From Verrucomicrobium sp. BvORR106 (GTDB lineage: Bacteria; Verrucomicrobiota; Verrucomicrobiia; Verrucomicrobiales; Verrucomicrobiaceae): a stretch of 64,000 bases of DNA. The position numbers and the translations under genes are program-made. This document shows positions 10,301 through 18,539 of the stretch, one piece after another (the stretch's first letter is position 1; each line of letters opens with the position of its first letter). The notes beneath the pieces were generated by a model. The model saw nothing but the letters and a program-made list of their open reading frames with translations. It searched no databases and was not told the origin of the DNA. Where the stretch lies: the NCBI RefSeq assembly GCF_000739655.1, contig NZ_BATR01000171.1:1-64000 (forward strand), given 5' to 3'.

Positions 10301-11933
10301 CAGCCGCCAACCCACGGGGCCAAAACAACTCCAGGGCCTGGCCCACCTGTTTCCACTCCAGCGGAGCGGCACCGGGTGACTGAGCCCCCAGGAAGGTTTC
10401 CCCCGCTGGCAGTGTCACCGAAGCCCTTTCGGTAGTCCCCGCCTCACCATGAAGGGTGAGAGTCCGGGCAATCGCAGCCTCATGCGCGGACAGGGTGACA
10501 CTCGTGTCCTGATCCACGCTGAATCGATCCGGCGCGCGAGTCACCGTGATGGCCGTCTTGGCAGGCGGCGCATCGAAGTCCATGGCCGCGACAAATTCCG
10601 GATGCTTGCGGATATCATGGTTAAGTGCAGTCGCCGCCTTGGCATCCAGGCCAAACACTTCCGCTGATTCGCGGAGCACCGCAGGCCAAGTACCATCCGA
10701 CACCTCCTGCCCAGGTGGAGAACTGCTTCGCAAGAGCTCGTCGAACCTCACGTCCACTCCGGAACTGGCAAGGAGCACACAGCTCCAGCCATCAAACAGA
10801 CTGCCTCGTTCATCCTTGAATACTGGCAGCGTGGCTTGCGTCGATCCCGAGAGAGGCAGAACCAGGGGCTGCTCAAATCCGATCACGAGGCTCCGCACGG
10901 AACCTGGGAGCCCCGCCTCTTCAACCTCCAGACGGTTCCCCTCCAACTTCCACCGGTGCTGACCGATGTCTGACCTTACTCCTAACACCTGTACTCCGGC
11001 AGGCACCTGAATGTGCAACCGGCCTCCTTCCATCTCAGGCAGCAGGGCATAGGTCAGCATCGTCACTCCCACCAGCTTGTCCGGAGTGAGCTTGCAGATC
11101 ATCCTTCCACGCACAGCGCTTTCCCGGCCATCCCGACGGGTGGCGTCCGCCCTTTTCCAACCCACGGTGAACAGTTTCAACACGCAAAGCCTGGAACTCA
11201 CCGCGTCTTTGAGACTTACATTCTGCTTCATGTAGTGCCCTGCATTTTCAATGGCACGCACGCCCGTTTTGACGACCTCCCCATTGAAGTCCACCGGCTT
11301 CCAGCCTTCTGGCAGATTCAGTTTGACCACGGTCGACGAAGCGGTGGCCAAAGCCGCGACTGGCGATGTCGAAACAAATCCGGGATGCGATGACGTCACC
11401 ATGGCGAAGACAAACTTCAGCTCGTGCCGCCCCTCTCCTTCCGTGAGCACTCGCACACTCTCCTCACCGGCATGGATCATCACCGGTCGCTGCGACTTCA
11501 CATCGACCAGCTTCATGCTCGCGCCATCGCGCACCGGCAACGGCAGTTCGACCTCGCACCACCCTTTGCCCAGATTGTTGAGCACGTAGCGATACTCCAC
11601 CTGCACGGTGGGCCCTTCGGGCGGCACCGTCACCTCCACACGCGCGTCTTCGACGGCGGTGGTCACCGGCGGCTCCGCACTCTCGATGGGCTTCACCTTG
11701 CCTGCATCGCGAATGAGCGCCTCGTACTGCTTGGCATCGAGCATCACGGCATTCGGATGCTTCTTGAGCACTTCTTCCAGGTGCTTGGTGGGCACCCACA
11801 GCTCCACTCGCGTGGCCGGGGTCACCAGAGCCTCCTCAGCGGAGGCCCTCGTCCCCAGAAACGGGCTTGCAGGAAACAACGACGCCACCAGTGCGAGGCA
11901 CCATGGACGCCGGAATGAATTCAGGCGGGTCAT
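7305..11933 (-). CDS. giant exported protein B with two STN/secretin-like modules
   Basis: The product has 1542 residues. The ATG at 11933 has GGAGG eight bases upstream and lies 14 bp after the stop of gene A. A GTG at 11948 is the less likely alternative. A signal peptide is followed by the shared motif VELWVPTKHLEEVLKK...LDAKQYEALI. The beta-rich body includes QFLSLALPKGAVLLS near residue 850. Two related modules start near residues 1027 and 1234. Each has (I/V)xFQGAS, STPSTAQISLDL, a YVTELAG segment and finally RNTQPNLDQ(V/I)EAFV. They resemble the STN and N-terminal domains of secretins, but no secretin barrel follows. At least two hydrophobic segments end the protein. Function unknown; probably a large envelope protein. 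Confidence 0.85.
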   Translation of the reverse strand: MTRLNSFRRPWCLALVASLFPASPFLGTRASAEEALVTPATRVELWVPTKHLEEVLKKHPNAVMLDAKQYEALIRDAGKVKPIESAEPPVTTAVEDARVEVTVPPEGPTVQVEYRYVLNNLGKGWCEVELPLPVRDGASMKLVDVKSQRPVMIHAGEESVRVLTEGEGRHELKFVFAMVTSSHPGFVSTSPVAALATASSTVVKLNLPEGWKPVDFNGEVVKTGVRAIENAGHYMKQNVSLKDAVSSRLCVLKLFTVGWKRADATRRDGRESAVRGRMICKLTPDKLVGVTMLTYALLPEMEGGRLHIQVPAGVQVLGVRSDIGQHRWKLEGNRLEVEEAGLPGSVRSLVIGFEQPLVLPLSGSTQATLPVFKDERGSLFDGWSCVLLASSGVDVRFDELLRSSSPPGQEVSDGTWPAVLRESAEVFGLDAKAATALNHDIRKHPEFVAAMDFDAPPAKTAITVTRAPDRFSVDQDTSVTLSAHEAAIARTLTLHGEAGTTERASVTLPAGETFLGAQSPGAAPLEWKQVGQALELFWPRGLAAGTDAIFVVRTRKEIGTAAAEGASTEAFALSGLQIPGSARTTGYVALAFDESWKVNVTATTGLEARDIRLSPVKGRMAWYCLKDWQLQFEVSRRAPVHDVAVTAYALPRARQVEIEGQLELLVNGAPLRKFDVKLDPKLAPLFRVTSPLVAEQVLDDATGVWHFTLRKEVLGTESIRFRMSLPATDGDGQSLRSTLPDIGTPGARRRTTAWVVEANTDTEIEFETKGVQPLDSLRPPAVSGYQPRHRVIAAFSSTGGEHSIQITAKRHKPAALAGALVLQARMVSIIGQNGPVRHEVTYTLRHNGRQFLSLALPKGAVLLSTLVQDRPVKPVQAGGADQLRVPLPVLNSEADFVSAKVVYETAPITWGSWGKTPLEPPAVLEGVPVLSSQWKVHAPDGYALHHSGGGLEVGEEQADTPRSLLATLWDEMPWPYWHSGSSMPMAASVDFLPGGGSKASEGDWWIESQRPDNAAAIQAMTMKLERIILRKVQFQGASLEVATSALDRMATESDPEKKGVRMVVQTGSTPSTAQISLDLTDVPLIEALRYVTELAGYKYVIKTDHVLVGPLSDVGAEQYTQRYKFPLRRYLEWQSKATGHKSELPPKGLVSVVDLLKAQGIQFPEGANAAYDAEAEALVARNTQPNLDQVEAFVESIQSAEKTADYLGLQEFEEMPQNGEGADASRYYTNKMDRIIIPRVQFQGASIEEALEFLRIKSRDFDTVERDPSRKGINLIAKHGSTPSTAQISLDLKDVPMTEVLRYVTELAGMKYKIEPFAVVVVPLSDVGTEQYTRSYRVPPSFLKGGGAARHGGNFSATDILKAQGIQFPEGSSASFDPLRNRLIVRNTQPNLDQIEAFVSGVVIVVPKQTAIKSSKAGILPVELDLPTAGQVLEFTGHQKADPLVIHYVSWDWQLFRTSLLVILGALAFRLIGRDRPWMSTLFVCLLLTFAPPLLFPHLLPSCNALLLGWLLGFGLRLLWKLLLWSTPVPSSRQIRGKEFAV

Positions 11934-11947
11934 TTCTGGATCCTCCA

Positions 11948-14900
11948 CTAGGAGTTGCTCTTGCCATCATTCTCCGGGCTGCTGCCCTGGCCAGACGGGG
12001 ATGGAGGCTCCACCTTGGGGAGCTCCGGCGCGGCGGTCTCAGACGCAGCCACCGACGGTGGCGTTGCCTGAGCAGACGCAACTGGAGCAGGCGTGGGATT
12101 GCTGGCCGGAGGCACGACGACGGGAGGACTCAACCGCTTCTTGAACATCTGAGCCCGGGTCTTGATTCGCTGAATGACCCCGCAGACGAACCACAAGACC
12201 GCCACCAAGATCGCAGCCAGCACGGCCCCCTTGGCCACCTGCGCATTGGCAGCGCTCACCAGACCGGTGACGAGCAGACCGCCCAGCCCGAACAGCACCA
12301 GGAAACGAAGCTTGTCCGGCAGCGGGTGATGCCAGCGGCGCAGCCCCAGCACAATGACTCCGAAGAACACCAACGTCTCAAGGAAATAAGACCATCCGCG
12401 CGAGCGGTAGGAGATGTCTGTGGCGGCCGGTGCCCCCAGACGATGCAGCACAAAGTTGCGCCCCTGAGTCGGCACCTGGAAGTCGAAGGTGCTGCGATGC
12501 TCCGCAGGAATGGCCGGCGCGGGAGTCCAGTCTCCAGAACTCTGGGTGAACTGCGGACCAAAGGCTGGCACTAGGGAGTTGACGATGCCGCGGAAACGGC
12601 CCCATCCACGCTCCTTCAGGCTCAGGGTCATGGGCCCCTTGAACTTCGTGTACTCATGACTCTCCGGCACATAGAGCGCCTGCTGGGTCTGAAGCACCAC
12701 CGCCACATCCGCCAGCGTGGGTGGCACGATGGAGATGCCGCCCATCCACCCCATCTTTTCTCCCGCCTTCGGGCTGGGGATCTCATAGACGAACCGGACC
12801 GGGAAGGCCGTGTTGCGAGCCGCGGCACCGGAAGGAAGCCGCACCAGGAGATCATCAGAACCCTCCCGCTTCATGGGTCGCTGAGATTGCGTAGCCACGA
12901 AGACGTCACTGACCAGCTTGGCCCCCTTGGGCAACTGCACCGTGAGGAACTGCCGGGCATTGTTCTTCAGCCAGTAGATGACCTCCGTGGTCTGCGCACG
13001 ATCCGTGGCCACTGCAGTGGTCAGCACGGCATGGGTCACCACGGTCTGCGGCACTTCGATATAGGCATTGCGCGCCACATCCAGCTTCAAGCTGAGCGGC
13101 TGGGTCTTGTACTTGAACGCCAGAAAGACACCCGTCTGCTGGAGCTGGTCGTTCAGCTCCTTGGGATCGATCTCCTCGAGATTCTCCGCCACCGGCTCGC
13201 GAATCTCCAGGCTGTCATCCTTCACCACGGCCACCTGGCCGGTCTCCTGGAACACTCCCGGCACATGCACCTGCTGGAGCTCCACCTTCGCCGCCTCGCC
13301 GCCGGCACTGGGCTGCTCCAAGTTCAAGGTAATATTAAACATCCCCTGGCGCTCATTGCGCAAGGTCACCTCCCACAGGGCATAGGCCTCCAGATTGGGC
13401 AACAGAGGGGCCGCCCCCGCCGCCGCTGCGGGCGGCTGGTATTCCTTGTTCACCTCTTTTACCAGCGGATCCACCAGACGAAGCTCAGCGGCCGCGGCCT
13501 TGGGTACCGCGAGAATGAATTTGTCGATCGCGGCGTACGCCACATCAAAGGCCAACGTCCACTGGTGCAGCGTGGACTGTTCACGGATCTGCGCCAGCGT
13601 CAGCACCTGCACGTTGACCTGAGGCGGCCGCTGCTTGAAGCCCAGGGTGGCCTGAGTCTTGACCGCATCCCGGTGACGGAAGGCCAGGGTCAGTTCACGG
13701 TTCTCCGCCGTGGTCTCTTTGAAGTTCAACACATTGACGTCTTCCAGCCGCAGATCCCCGATCTGTTTCGTGGTGGCCTCCAGGCTGGTGTGCACCACCA
13801 CGCCGATCTTCGCCTCATACCGGTAGCCGGGAGTACTCAGGAAATAAGTCGGCACCACGAGGTCCTCGGTGGGAGAGGTCCGCAGCTTCTGCCCCTGCAC
13901 GGTAAACTTGGTATTCCCCAGCGTCTGCGAGTCGAATCGCAGCACGAGGTGGTCTTTCTGCACCGCCGCACCGTTGACAGTGACTGCCTGCTTTTCCACG
14001 CTCCATTTTTCCGGCGGCACTCCCACGACTTCCCAGCCAGACCAGCCATCAGGCAGAGCCACGCGCGCCTCGAACAGGCCCACTCGACGGATGTTGTACG
14101 CAAATTCCGTCACCAGCTTGGAACGATCCCGGTCCACGATGAAGCGGCTCACACTCTCGACATCCACCTGGGCCACGGCTGGCACCACGCCCACCTGGAG
14201 CTTCGCGGGATGTTTGAGATAACGATAGGCCGCGACATTTACCAACCCCTCCGCGCCAGCACCTGCGGCAGTTTGTTGAATGAGCCCCTCTCCTGGTTTC
14301 GGGGTGACATCCAGCTGAGATTCCGCCAGGACACCGATTTCACCCCGATCCTGCACCGCTCCCTCCACCACCACATCTGGAACTACCGCGTCCGCAGGCA
14401 GCTTGGGCAGGGGCGACTCCAGCGCCAGCGTGCCGCTCCACTTGTCTTTCACCGGCGCGTTCGTGGAAACAATCAACAGCTGACGGTCGCCCTTCGCCTC
14501 CAGCTTCCATTCCCTGACATCGGTGCCCGTCACGTTCAGGATCTCCTGCCCGGCTGGCACGCTGAACTTCACCTCACTCACGGGAGCCCGCAGAATGCGC
14601 AGATCCACGGCGGCCTTGGTGGCCACCGATCCGCCCCGCACTTCACTGGTTACCTTGGTCTGGGCCAGAATCAGCGGCGCCAGCGCCGTAGCCGCTTCGG
14701 TCTTGCTCCAGGTCACGCCAAACTGCGTGCCGTTGCCAAAGAAGAAGGACAACTCTGTGTCCTCACCCACAGGCCGGGAAGTGAAGGCGGCAGCAGGCTT
14801 TACCTCAAACTCCCAACCCTTGCCCGGCACCACCGCTGTGAACCGGGATACGGCTGCCGTCGGAAGCCCAAGCGGCACGGAGAACTTGCCCCCTGTCTTC

Positions 14901-15532
14901 GTCACCGGCGCATAGAACTTGAGCTTCAGCTCATACACCCCTTTGTCCGGCACGATCACATCATAGCCGTCTGGCTTGCTGGAGAGCACGGCCTTGCCCG
15001 CCTCTGCATCCCCCACGGCGGAGAGCTTGCCGCCCTTTGCCAGCGGGATGGTCAGCCAGCCTTTCTTGAATGACTCCACGGTGATCTTCGCTTCCACTGC
15101 CAGGAGATCCCCTTCCACCTTGCCCGTGTACTCAGCCCGCGAAACGATCCCATCCTGCGGAGGCTTGGTCTCCTCCTCTGTCCGCTTGAGATTCAGTTCA
15201 TTCCAGAGTTCGAGGAATTCCTTGTACGGCAGGAACACGCCCTTCCCGCCATCGGTGAACACCTTCTGCAACTCGGTGTACGGCACATAGATCGTGCGTT
15301 CACGCTCACGCACCGGCACCCCGGAGTTCTCTGGTGGCTTGGATGGGGCGGGAGGCACCACCACCGGAGGTGGCGTCGGTACGGGCGCTGGTGCTGGCGG
15401 AGTCCCGACCGGTGGAGCCACCGGTACCGTTGGCGGAGCTGCCGGGCTCGGTGGAGCGGGATCTTGAGCCGTCAAAAGACGACCCATCGTGAAAACTGCC
15501 ATCAGGGCGGGGAGGAAACGACGCGCATTCAT
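11948..15532 (-). CDS. giant exported protein A (unknown function)
   Basis: First gene of the operon; 1194 residues from the ATG at 15532, chosen because a signal peptide (NARRFLPALMAVFTMGRLLTA) follows at once. A Pro-rich linker spans about residues 24-75. It is followed by IYVPYTELQKVF and FLPYKEFLELWNELNL, the motif shared with genes B and C. The body is predicted beta-rich and carries QFLTVQLPKGAKLVSDV near residue 862. Near the C-terminus there are several hydrophobic helices (about 1050-1130, for example VLFGLGGLLVTGLVSAANA), a basic stretch and a Pro/Ala-rich tail. The layout suggests a large periplasmic part with a C-terminal inner-membrane anchor. I recognise no enzyme motif. Confidence 0.85.
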   Translation of the reverse strand: MNARRFLPALMAVFTMGRLLTAQDPAPPSPAAPPTVPVAPPVGTPPAPAPVPTPPPVVVPPAPSKPPENSGVPVRERERTIYVPYTELQKVFTDGGKGVFLPYKEFLELWNELNLKRTEEETKPPQDGIVSRAEYTGKVEGDLLAVEAKITVESFKKGWLTIPLAKGGKLSAVGDAEAGKAVLSSKPDGYDVIVPDKGVYELKLKFYAPVTKTGGKFSVPLGLPTAAVSRFTAVVPGKGWEFEVKPAAAFTSRPVGEDTELSFFFGNGTQFGVTWSKTEAATALAPLILAQTKVTSEVRGGSVATKAAVDLRILRAPVSEVKFSVPAGQEILNVTGTDVREWKLEAKGDRQLLIVSTNAPVKDKWSGTLALESPLPKLPADAVVPDVVVEGAVQDRGEIGVLAESQLDVTPKPGEGLIQQTAAGAGAEGLVNVAAYRYLKHPAKLQVGVVPAVAQVDVESVSRFIVDRDRSKLVTEFAYNIRRVGLFEARVALPDGWSGWEVVGVPPEKWSVEKQAVTVNGAAVQKDHLVLRFDSQTLGNTKFTVQGQKLRTSPTEDLVVPTYFLSTPGYRYEAKIGVVVHTSLEATTKQIGDLRLEDVNVLNFKETTAENRELTLAFRHRDAVKTQATLGFKQRPPQVNVQVLTLAQIREQSTLHQWTLAFDVAYAAIDKFILAVPKAAAAELRLVDPLVKEVNKEYQPPAAAAGAAPLLPNLEAYALWEVTLRNERQGMFNITLNLEQPSAGGEAAKVELQQVHVPGVFQETGQVAVVKDDSLEIREPVAENLEEIDPKELNDQLQQTGVFLAFKYKTQPLSLKLDVARNAYIEVPQTVVTHAVLTTAVATDRAQTTEVIYWLKNNARQFLTVQLPKGAKLVSDVFVATQSQRPMKREGSDDLLVRLPSGAAARNTAFPVRFVYEIPSPKAGEKMGWMGGISIVPPTLADVAVVLQTQQALYVPESHEYTKFKGPMTLSLKERGWGRFRGIVNSLVPAFGPQFTQSSGDWTPAPAIPAEHRSTFDFQVPTQGRNFVLHRLGAPAATDISYRSRGWSYFLETLVFFGVIVLGLRRWHHPLPDKLRFLVLFGLGGLLVTGLVSAANAQVAKGAVLAAILVAVLWFVCGVIQRIKTRAQMFKKRLSPPVVVPPASNPTPAPVASAQATPPSVAASETAAPELPKVEPPSPSGQGSSPENDGKSNS

Positions 15533-15784
15533 GAGGGGGTGGACGGGGAGCGGCGGGCACATGAAAATGCAGGAAGCCTGCATTTTTGGCTAGAAACCTA
15601 CAAAAATCCCTGATGCATGACAAGGTTCTCGGAGAAGAACCGTCTGTCACACGTCATAGACCAGGACCGCCTGCATCACGTTGCCGCAGCCCTGCCCTTG
15701 GAAAAAACGCAGGTTTCCCATCATGCCGCGGCCTCGGCCACCCGGAGTCAGCCCCTTGTCACATCTTTGTAAGGGTTTTGTAAG

Positions 15785-15841
15785 CGGCGAAGTCACGTCT
15801 TCGCCGGGAGACACAAGACTTCAAGACTCAAGACAGAAGAC
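15785..15841 (-). repeat. GTCT-type repeat with adjoining hairpin, copy 2
   Basis: Bases 15785-15806 form the stem CGGCGAAG-TCACGT-CTTCGCCG. Bases 15809-15841, read on the minus strand, are GTCTTCTGTCTTGAGTC, TTGAAG, TCTTGTGTCTC. The copy at 20.08 kb has the same order: GTCT units, then CTCCCGGCGAAG and a hairpin. The two copies are therefore homologous composites in opposite orientation. Confidence 0.65.
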
Positions 15842-15904
15842 CTGAGTTCAGGGATGAGATCAATCCACAGGGTCATGAGCAGCACACTGCCCAGTCGAAG
15901 CTCT

Positions 15905-15997
15905 TCCTCGAAGAGGATTCTGCTACAAGCCCAACGTTGGCGAGCTTCCAGCGAGCCTACGTTGGGTGCATAGAGAAACTTGCCTGCTCCGAAGGAG
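15905..15997 (+). repeat. three-hairpin noncoding element, copy 1
   Basis: In order: TCCTC-GAA-GAGGA (15905-15917); an 8-bp stem CCCAACGT/ACGTTGGG (15930-15937 with 15959-15966) around the 21-nt loop that contains CGAGCTTCCAGCGAG; and CTCC-GAA-GGAG (15987-15997). The same order, with ggcggtctggct after it, is found on the minus strand at 18088-18200. A version lacking the third hairpin lies at 18540-18607. Confidence 0.8.
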
Positions 15998-16035
15998 TTG
16001 CGGCGGTCTGGCTGACTACCGGTCTCAGCCAAATC

Positions 16036-16374
16036 TCACGACTCCTGCGCCGTGAGCCGGATCAGAGACGCATGCATCCCCTCCACCAACACCGTCCCGC
16101 GAGTCTGCGGCCTGAAGGACTCCCCCCGATGCAGCACGTAGTCCGTCGGGTCCCCTTCCTGGGTGATCCAGAGCAGCCCCCGCACACAGGTGATCCGCGT
16201 CACCTCTCCAGGGTGCTGAAACTTCACCAGTGCCCCGCTCTCCACCTCCAGCTCATGAGAGGTGGTGCGGCGGGTTTTCGGCATGAACGGCAGCCGCGCG
16301 ACCACGGCTTCCCACGTACGGGGAAATCCAGAGACTTTGCCAAGTTGAAGGGGCTGCGGGCTGCTTGCGTTCAT
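16036..16374 (-). CDS. DUF2917 domain protein
   Basis: The protein has 112 residues from the ATG at 16374, preceded by a GGGGAGGGG purine tract. An in-frame start at 16407 is less likely. The segment ITCVRGLLWITQEGDPTDYVLHRGESF is the DUF2917 signature: a small cupin-like beta protein with alternating Gly/Trp/Asp-Tyr positions. Its biochemical role is not known. It is divergent from a MocR-type regulator, a pairing I recall from other bacteria. The shared 150-bp region contains an inverted repeat, so the neighbour may control it. Confidence 0.75.
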   Translation of the reverse strand: MNASSPQPLQLGKVSGFPRTWEAVVARLPFMPKTRRTTSHELEVESGALVKFQHPGEVTRITCVRGLLWITQEGDPTDYVLHRGESFRPQTRGTVLVEGMHASLIRLTAQES

Positions 16375-16430
16375 GGAGACAAGGTACCCCTCCCCATGAA
16401 TCAGCACAGATTCAGCGATTGCTTTTCTGA

Positions 16431-16466
16431 ACCGGTACAGTTACCCCAACCTCAAACTGTGCTGGT
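16431..16466. promoter_or_regulatory. candidate operator of the MocR-type regulator
   Basis: ACCGGTACAGTT (16431-16442) and AACTGTGCTGGT (16455-16466) are inverted with 10 of 12 positions complementary and lie between the divergent DUF2917 and regulator genes. Further ACAG/CTGT half-sites lie at 16402-16410 and around 16496. GntR/MocR regulators commonly bind such repeats beside their own gene. That this protein binds it is inference. Confidence 0.45.
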
Positions 16467-16523
16467 GAACAATTCAATAAAGTGTTACTGTGATGCACGC
16501 ATCCGATGAGGCAGGTTTCACCC

Positions 16524-17984
16524 ATGTCCGTGTCCCCCAAGTCACCCCCGCTGGTTCCGCCAGAAGGCGTTGGCAACCTCTATGAGCGGGTGGCAGGACA
16601 CATTCAGGACCTGGTTGAAAAGGGCACCCTGCGCCCCGGCGAGCGCATTCCCTCCGTGCGCCGGCTTAGCGAGCAACAGGGCGTGAGCGTTTCCACGGTG
16701 CTACAGGCCTACACCGTCCTGGAGGATCGGGGCGTCATCGAGGCCCGCCCGCAATCAGGCTACTACGTACGAGTCCAATCGTGGAAGCCTCCGGCAGAAC
16801 CCGAGATGTCCCGGCCCGCCACGCGCGCCACCCAGGTCACGGTAGGCGAGCTGGTCATGAAGGTGATGAAAGCCGTGCGCGACCCTGGCTTGGTCGCGCT
16901 GGGCGCGGCGATCCCCAGTCCGGAGCTTCTGCCCACTCGGCAGCTAAACCGTGCCATGGCCGCCTTGGGCCGCCGGTCTCCAGAGCTCGGCAGCAGCTAT
17001 GACGTGCCTCCCGGCCTCACCGCCCTGCGTATTCAGATCGCCCGGCGCGCCCTTGATGCCGGCTGCGCCCTGTCACCGGAAGAGATTGTCACCACTTGCG
17101 GTGGCATGGAGGCCCTGCATCTCTCCCTGAGCGCCGTGGCCAAACCGGGCGACACCATCGCCATTGAGTCCCCCACCTACTTTGGCATCCTCCAGTGCAT
17201 TGAATCCCTGGGCATGAAAGCCCTCGAGATTCCCACCCATCCGCGCGATGGCGTGAGTCTGGACGCGCTCGCCTATGCCTTGGAGCACCAGCCCATTGCA
17301 GCGTGTCTCTTTGTCCTGAACTTCAACAACCCACTGGGCAGTTGCATGCCGGATGAGAACAAACGCCTCCTGGTGGAGATGCTGGCGGAGCGCGAGATCC
17401 CGCTCATCGAGGATGACATCTACGGGGACGTCTCCTTCTCCCCTCAGCGCCCCAAGACGGCCAAAGCCTTCGACAAGAAAGGACTCGTCCTGCTGTGCGA
17501 CTCCTTCTCCAAGACGCTGGCCCCCGGCTACCGCGTGGGCTGGGTGGCTCCCGGACGGTTTCAGGAAAAAGTCGAACTGCTGAAGACCGTCAGCACCATC
17601 GCCACCGCCACGCTCCCCCAGATGGCCATCGCCGATTTCCTGGCCAATGGAGGCTATGCCCACCATCTGCGGCGGGTGCAGCGCGTGTACTCAGATCAGG
17701 TCAACCTGGTCACCGAGGCCATCGCGAAGTACTTCCCGGAGGAGACAAAGCTCACCCGTCCCAGCGGCGGCCAGGTGCTCTGGGTGGAACTGCCCAGCCG
17801 CATCGATTCCCTCGAACTCTTCCACCGCGCCCTCACGGAAAAGATCAGCATTGCCCCCGGCCCCATTTTCTCGGCCAAACAGAAGTTTAAGAACTTCATC
17901 CGCCTCAACTGCGGAAATCCCTGGAGCCCCACCGTGGAGCGGGCGCTGAAGACCCTGGGCCGCATCGTCGCCACGATGCGATAG
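16524..17984 (+). CDS. MocR-type GntR regulator / PLP aminotransferase fusion
   Basis: The protein has 486 residues from the ATG at 16524, which has GAGGCAGG eight bases upstream. An ATG at 16506 is possible. Residues about 18-85 are a winged-helix GntR domain (RIPSVRRLSEQQGVSVSTVLQAY, VIEARPQSGYYVR). The rest is a fold-type I aminotransferase domain with NFNNPLGS, LIEDDIYGD and the PLP lysine in DSFSKTL near residue 330, so the cofactor site is intact. MocR regulators sense PLP or amino-acid derivatives and control a divergent gene; here that would be the DUF2917 gene. Regulator versus true aminotransferase cannot be settled from sequence. Confidence 0.88.
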   Translation: MSVSPKSPPLVPPEGVGNLYERVAGHIQDLVEKGTLRPGERIPSVRRLSEQQGVSVSTVLQAYTVLEDRGVIEARPQSGYYVRVQSWKPPAEPEMSRPATRATQVTVGELVMKVMKAVRDPGLVALGAAIPSPELLPTRQLNRAMAALGRRSPELGSSYDVPPGLTALRIQIARRALDAGCALSPEEIVTTCGGMEALHLSLSAVAKPGDTIAIESPTYFGILQCIESLGMKALEIPTHPRDGVSLDALAYALEHQPIAACLFVLNFNNPLGSCMPDENKRLLVEMLAEREIPLIEDDIYGDVSFSPQRPKTAKAFDKKGLVLLCDSFSKTLAPGYRVGWVAPGRFQEKVELLKTVSTIATATLPQMAIADFLANGGYAHHLRRVQRVYSDQVNLVTEAIAKYFPEETKLTRPSGGQVLWVELPSRIDSLELFHRALTEKISIAPGPIFSAKQKFKNFIRLNCGNPWSPTVERALKTLGRIVATMR

Positions 17985-18105
17985 GGGTGGAGGTTGCCAG
18001 CGTCCATCGAAACTTGGTCATCTGCACGCAATGGCGTAGCGTGCAGGCATTCAGCTAGTGCCTGCGAAGGAACCTGGGCGCGAAAGGAAGCCAGACCGCC
18101 ACAAC

Positions 18106-18200
18106 TCCTTCGGAGTAGCAACCTCCAACACTGTTACCCAACGTAGACTCGCTGGAAGCTCGTCAACGTTGGGCTTGTAGCCCCATCCTCTTCGAGGAAG
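18106..18200 (-). repeat. three-hairpin noncoding element, copy 2
   Basis: On the plus strand this reads ACTCC-TTC-GGAGT (18106-18118), the stem CCCAACGT/ACGTTGGG (18139-18146 with 18168-18175; 21-nt loop) and TCCTC-TTC-GAGGA (18188-18200). Reversed, the order and spacing match copy 1 at 15.9 kb, and the loop differs at only two positions. Confidence 0.8.
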
Positions 18201-18301
18201 AACTTCAACGAAGGCATCGATTCCTTGGCGGCCACCCCGAGCGCGGCGATTGGGGTGGCAGCCAAGGAACCACCTTGAGGCACCCGCCTCAGACCGAAGT
18301 T

Positions 18302-18367
18302 GATCCCAGTATGGGATCTGTAACATAGCCCAGCGGTTGGACGAGCCTCAAGCGAGTCAACCCTGGG
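18302..18367 (+). repeat. long-loop hairpin related to the 217-254 copy
   Basis: GATCCCA-GTA-TGGGATC (18302-18318) precedes an imperfect stem CCCAGCGGTT/AACCCTGGG (18329-18338 with 18359-18367). The loop is CGAGCCTCAAGCGAGTC-like. The right flank gatgatcaggtggg is shared with the copy at 217-254, so these two are the closest pair of the family. Confidence 0.75.
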
Positions 18368-18539
18368 TACATCCGCAGAGGATGATCAGGTGGGAAGGCC
18401 GATAGCATCCGCTTTCTCCCCACCGCTTTCAACACCTCCACGTTAGCCCCCGCAGGTTCCTTGGCAGAACTGAACCGCCAAGCACATTGGGGCGGGCGCC
18501 AAGGAGCCTGCACTATGGAGATTACTCAATCGAAGCGCT

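Larger units (their letters stand above)
15533..16035. other. intergenic region upstream of the giant-protein operon
   Basis: No gene is supported. It must hold the promoter of the operon. On the minus strand TTGTCA (15622-15627) and a weak TAGGTT 17 bp further on (about 15593-15604) are one candidate, at low confidence. The right half carries a perfect 8-bp stem CGGCGAAG/CTTCGCCG (15785-15806), a GTCT-type repeat (15809-15841) and a three-hairpin element (15905-15997). Confidence 0.6.

Noticed and set aside
12656-15073. 805-codon open frame on the plus strand
   Set aside because: It is antisense to giant protein A, rich in His, Arg, Leu and Gln as antisense frames usually are, and has no ribosome binding site or motif.
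18302-18318. Rho-independent terminator for the MocR gene
   Set aside because: The stem is good, but no T tract follows on either strand and it lies more than 300 bp past the stop codon.
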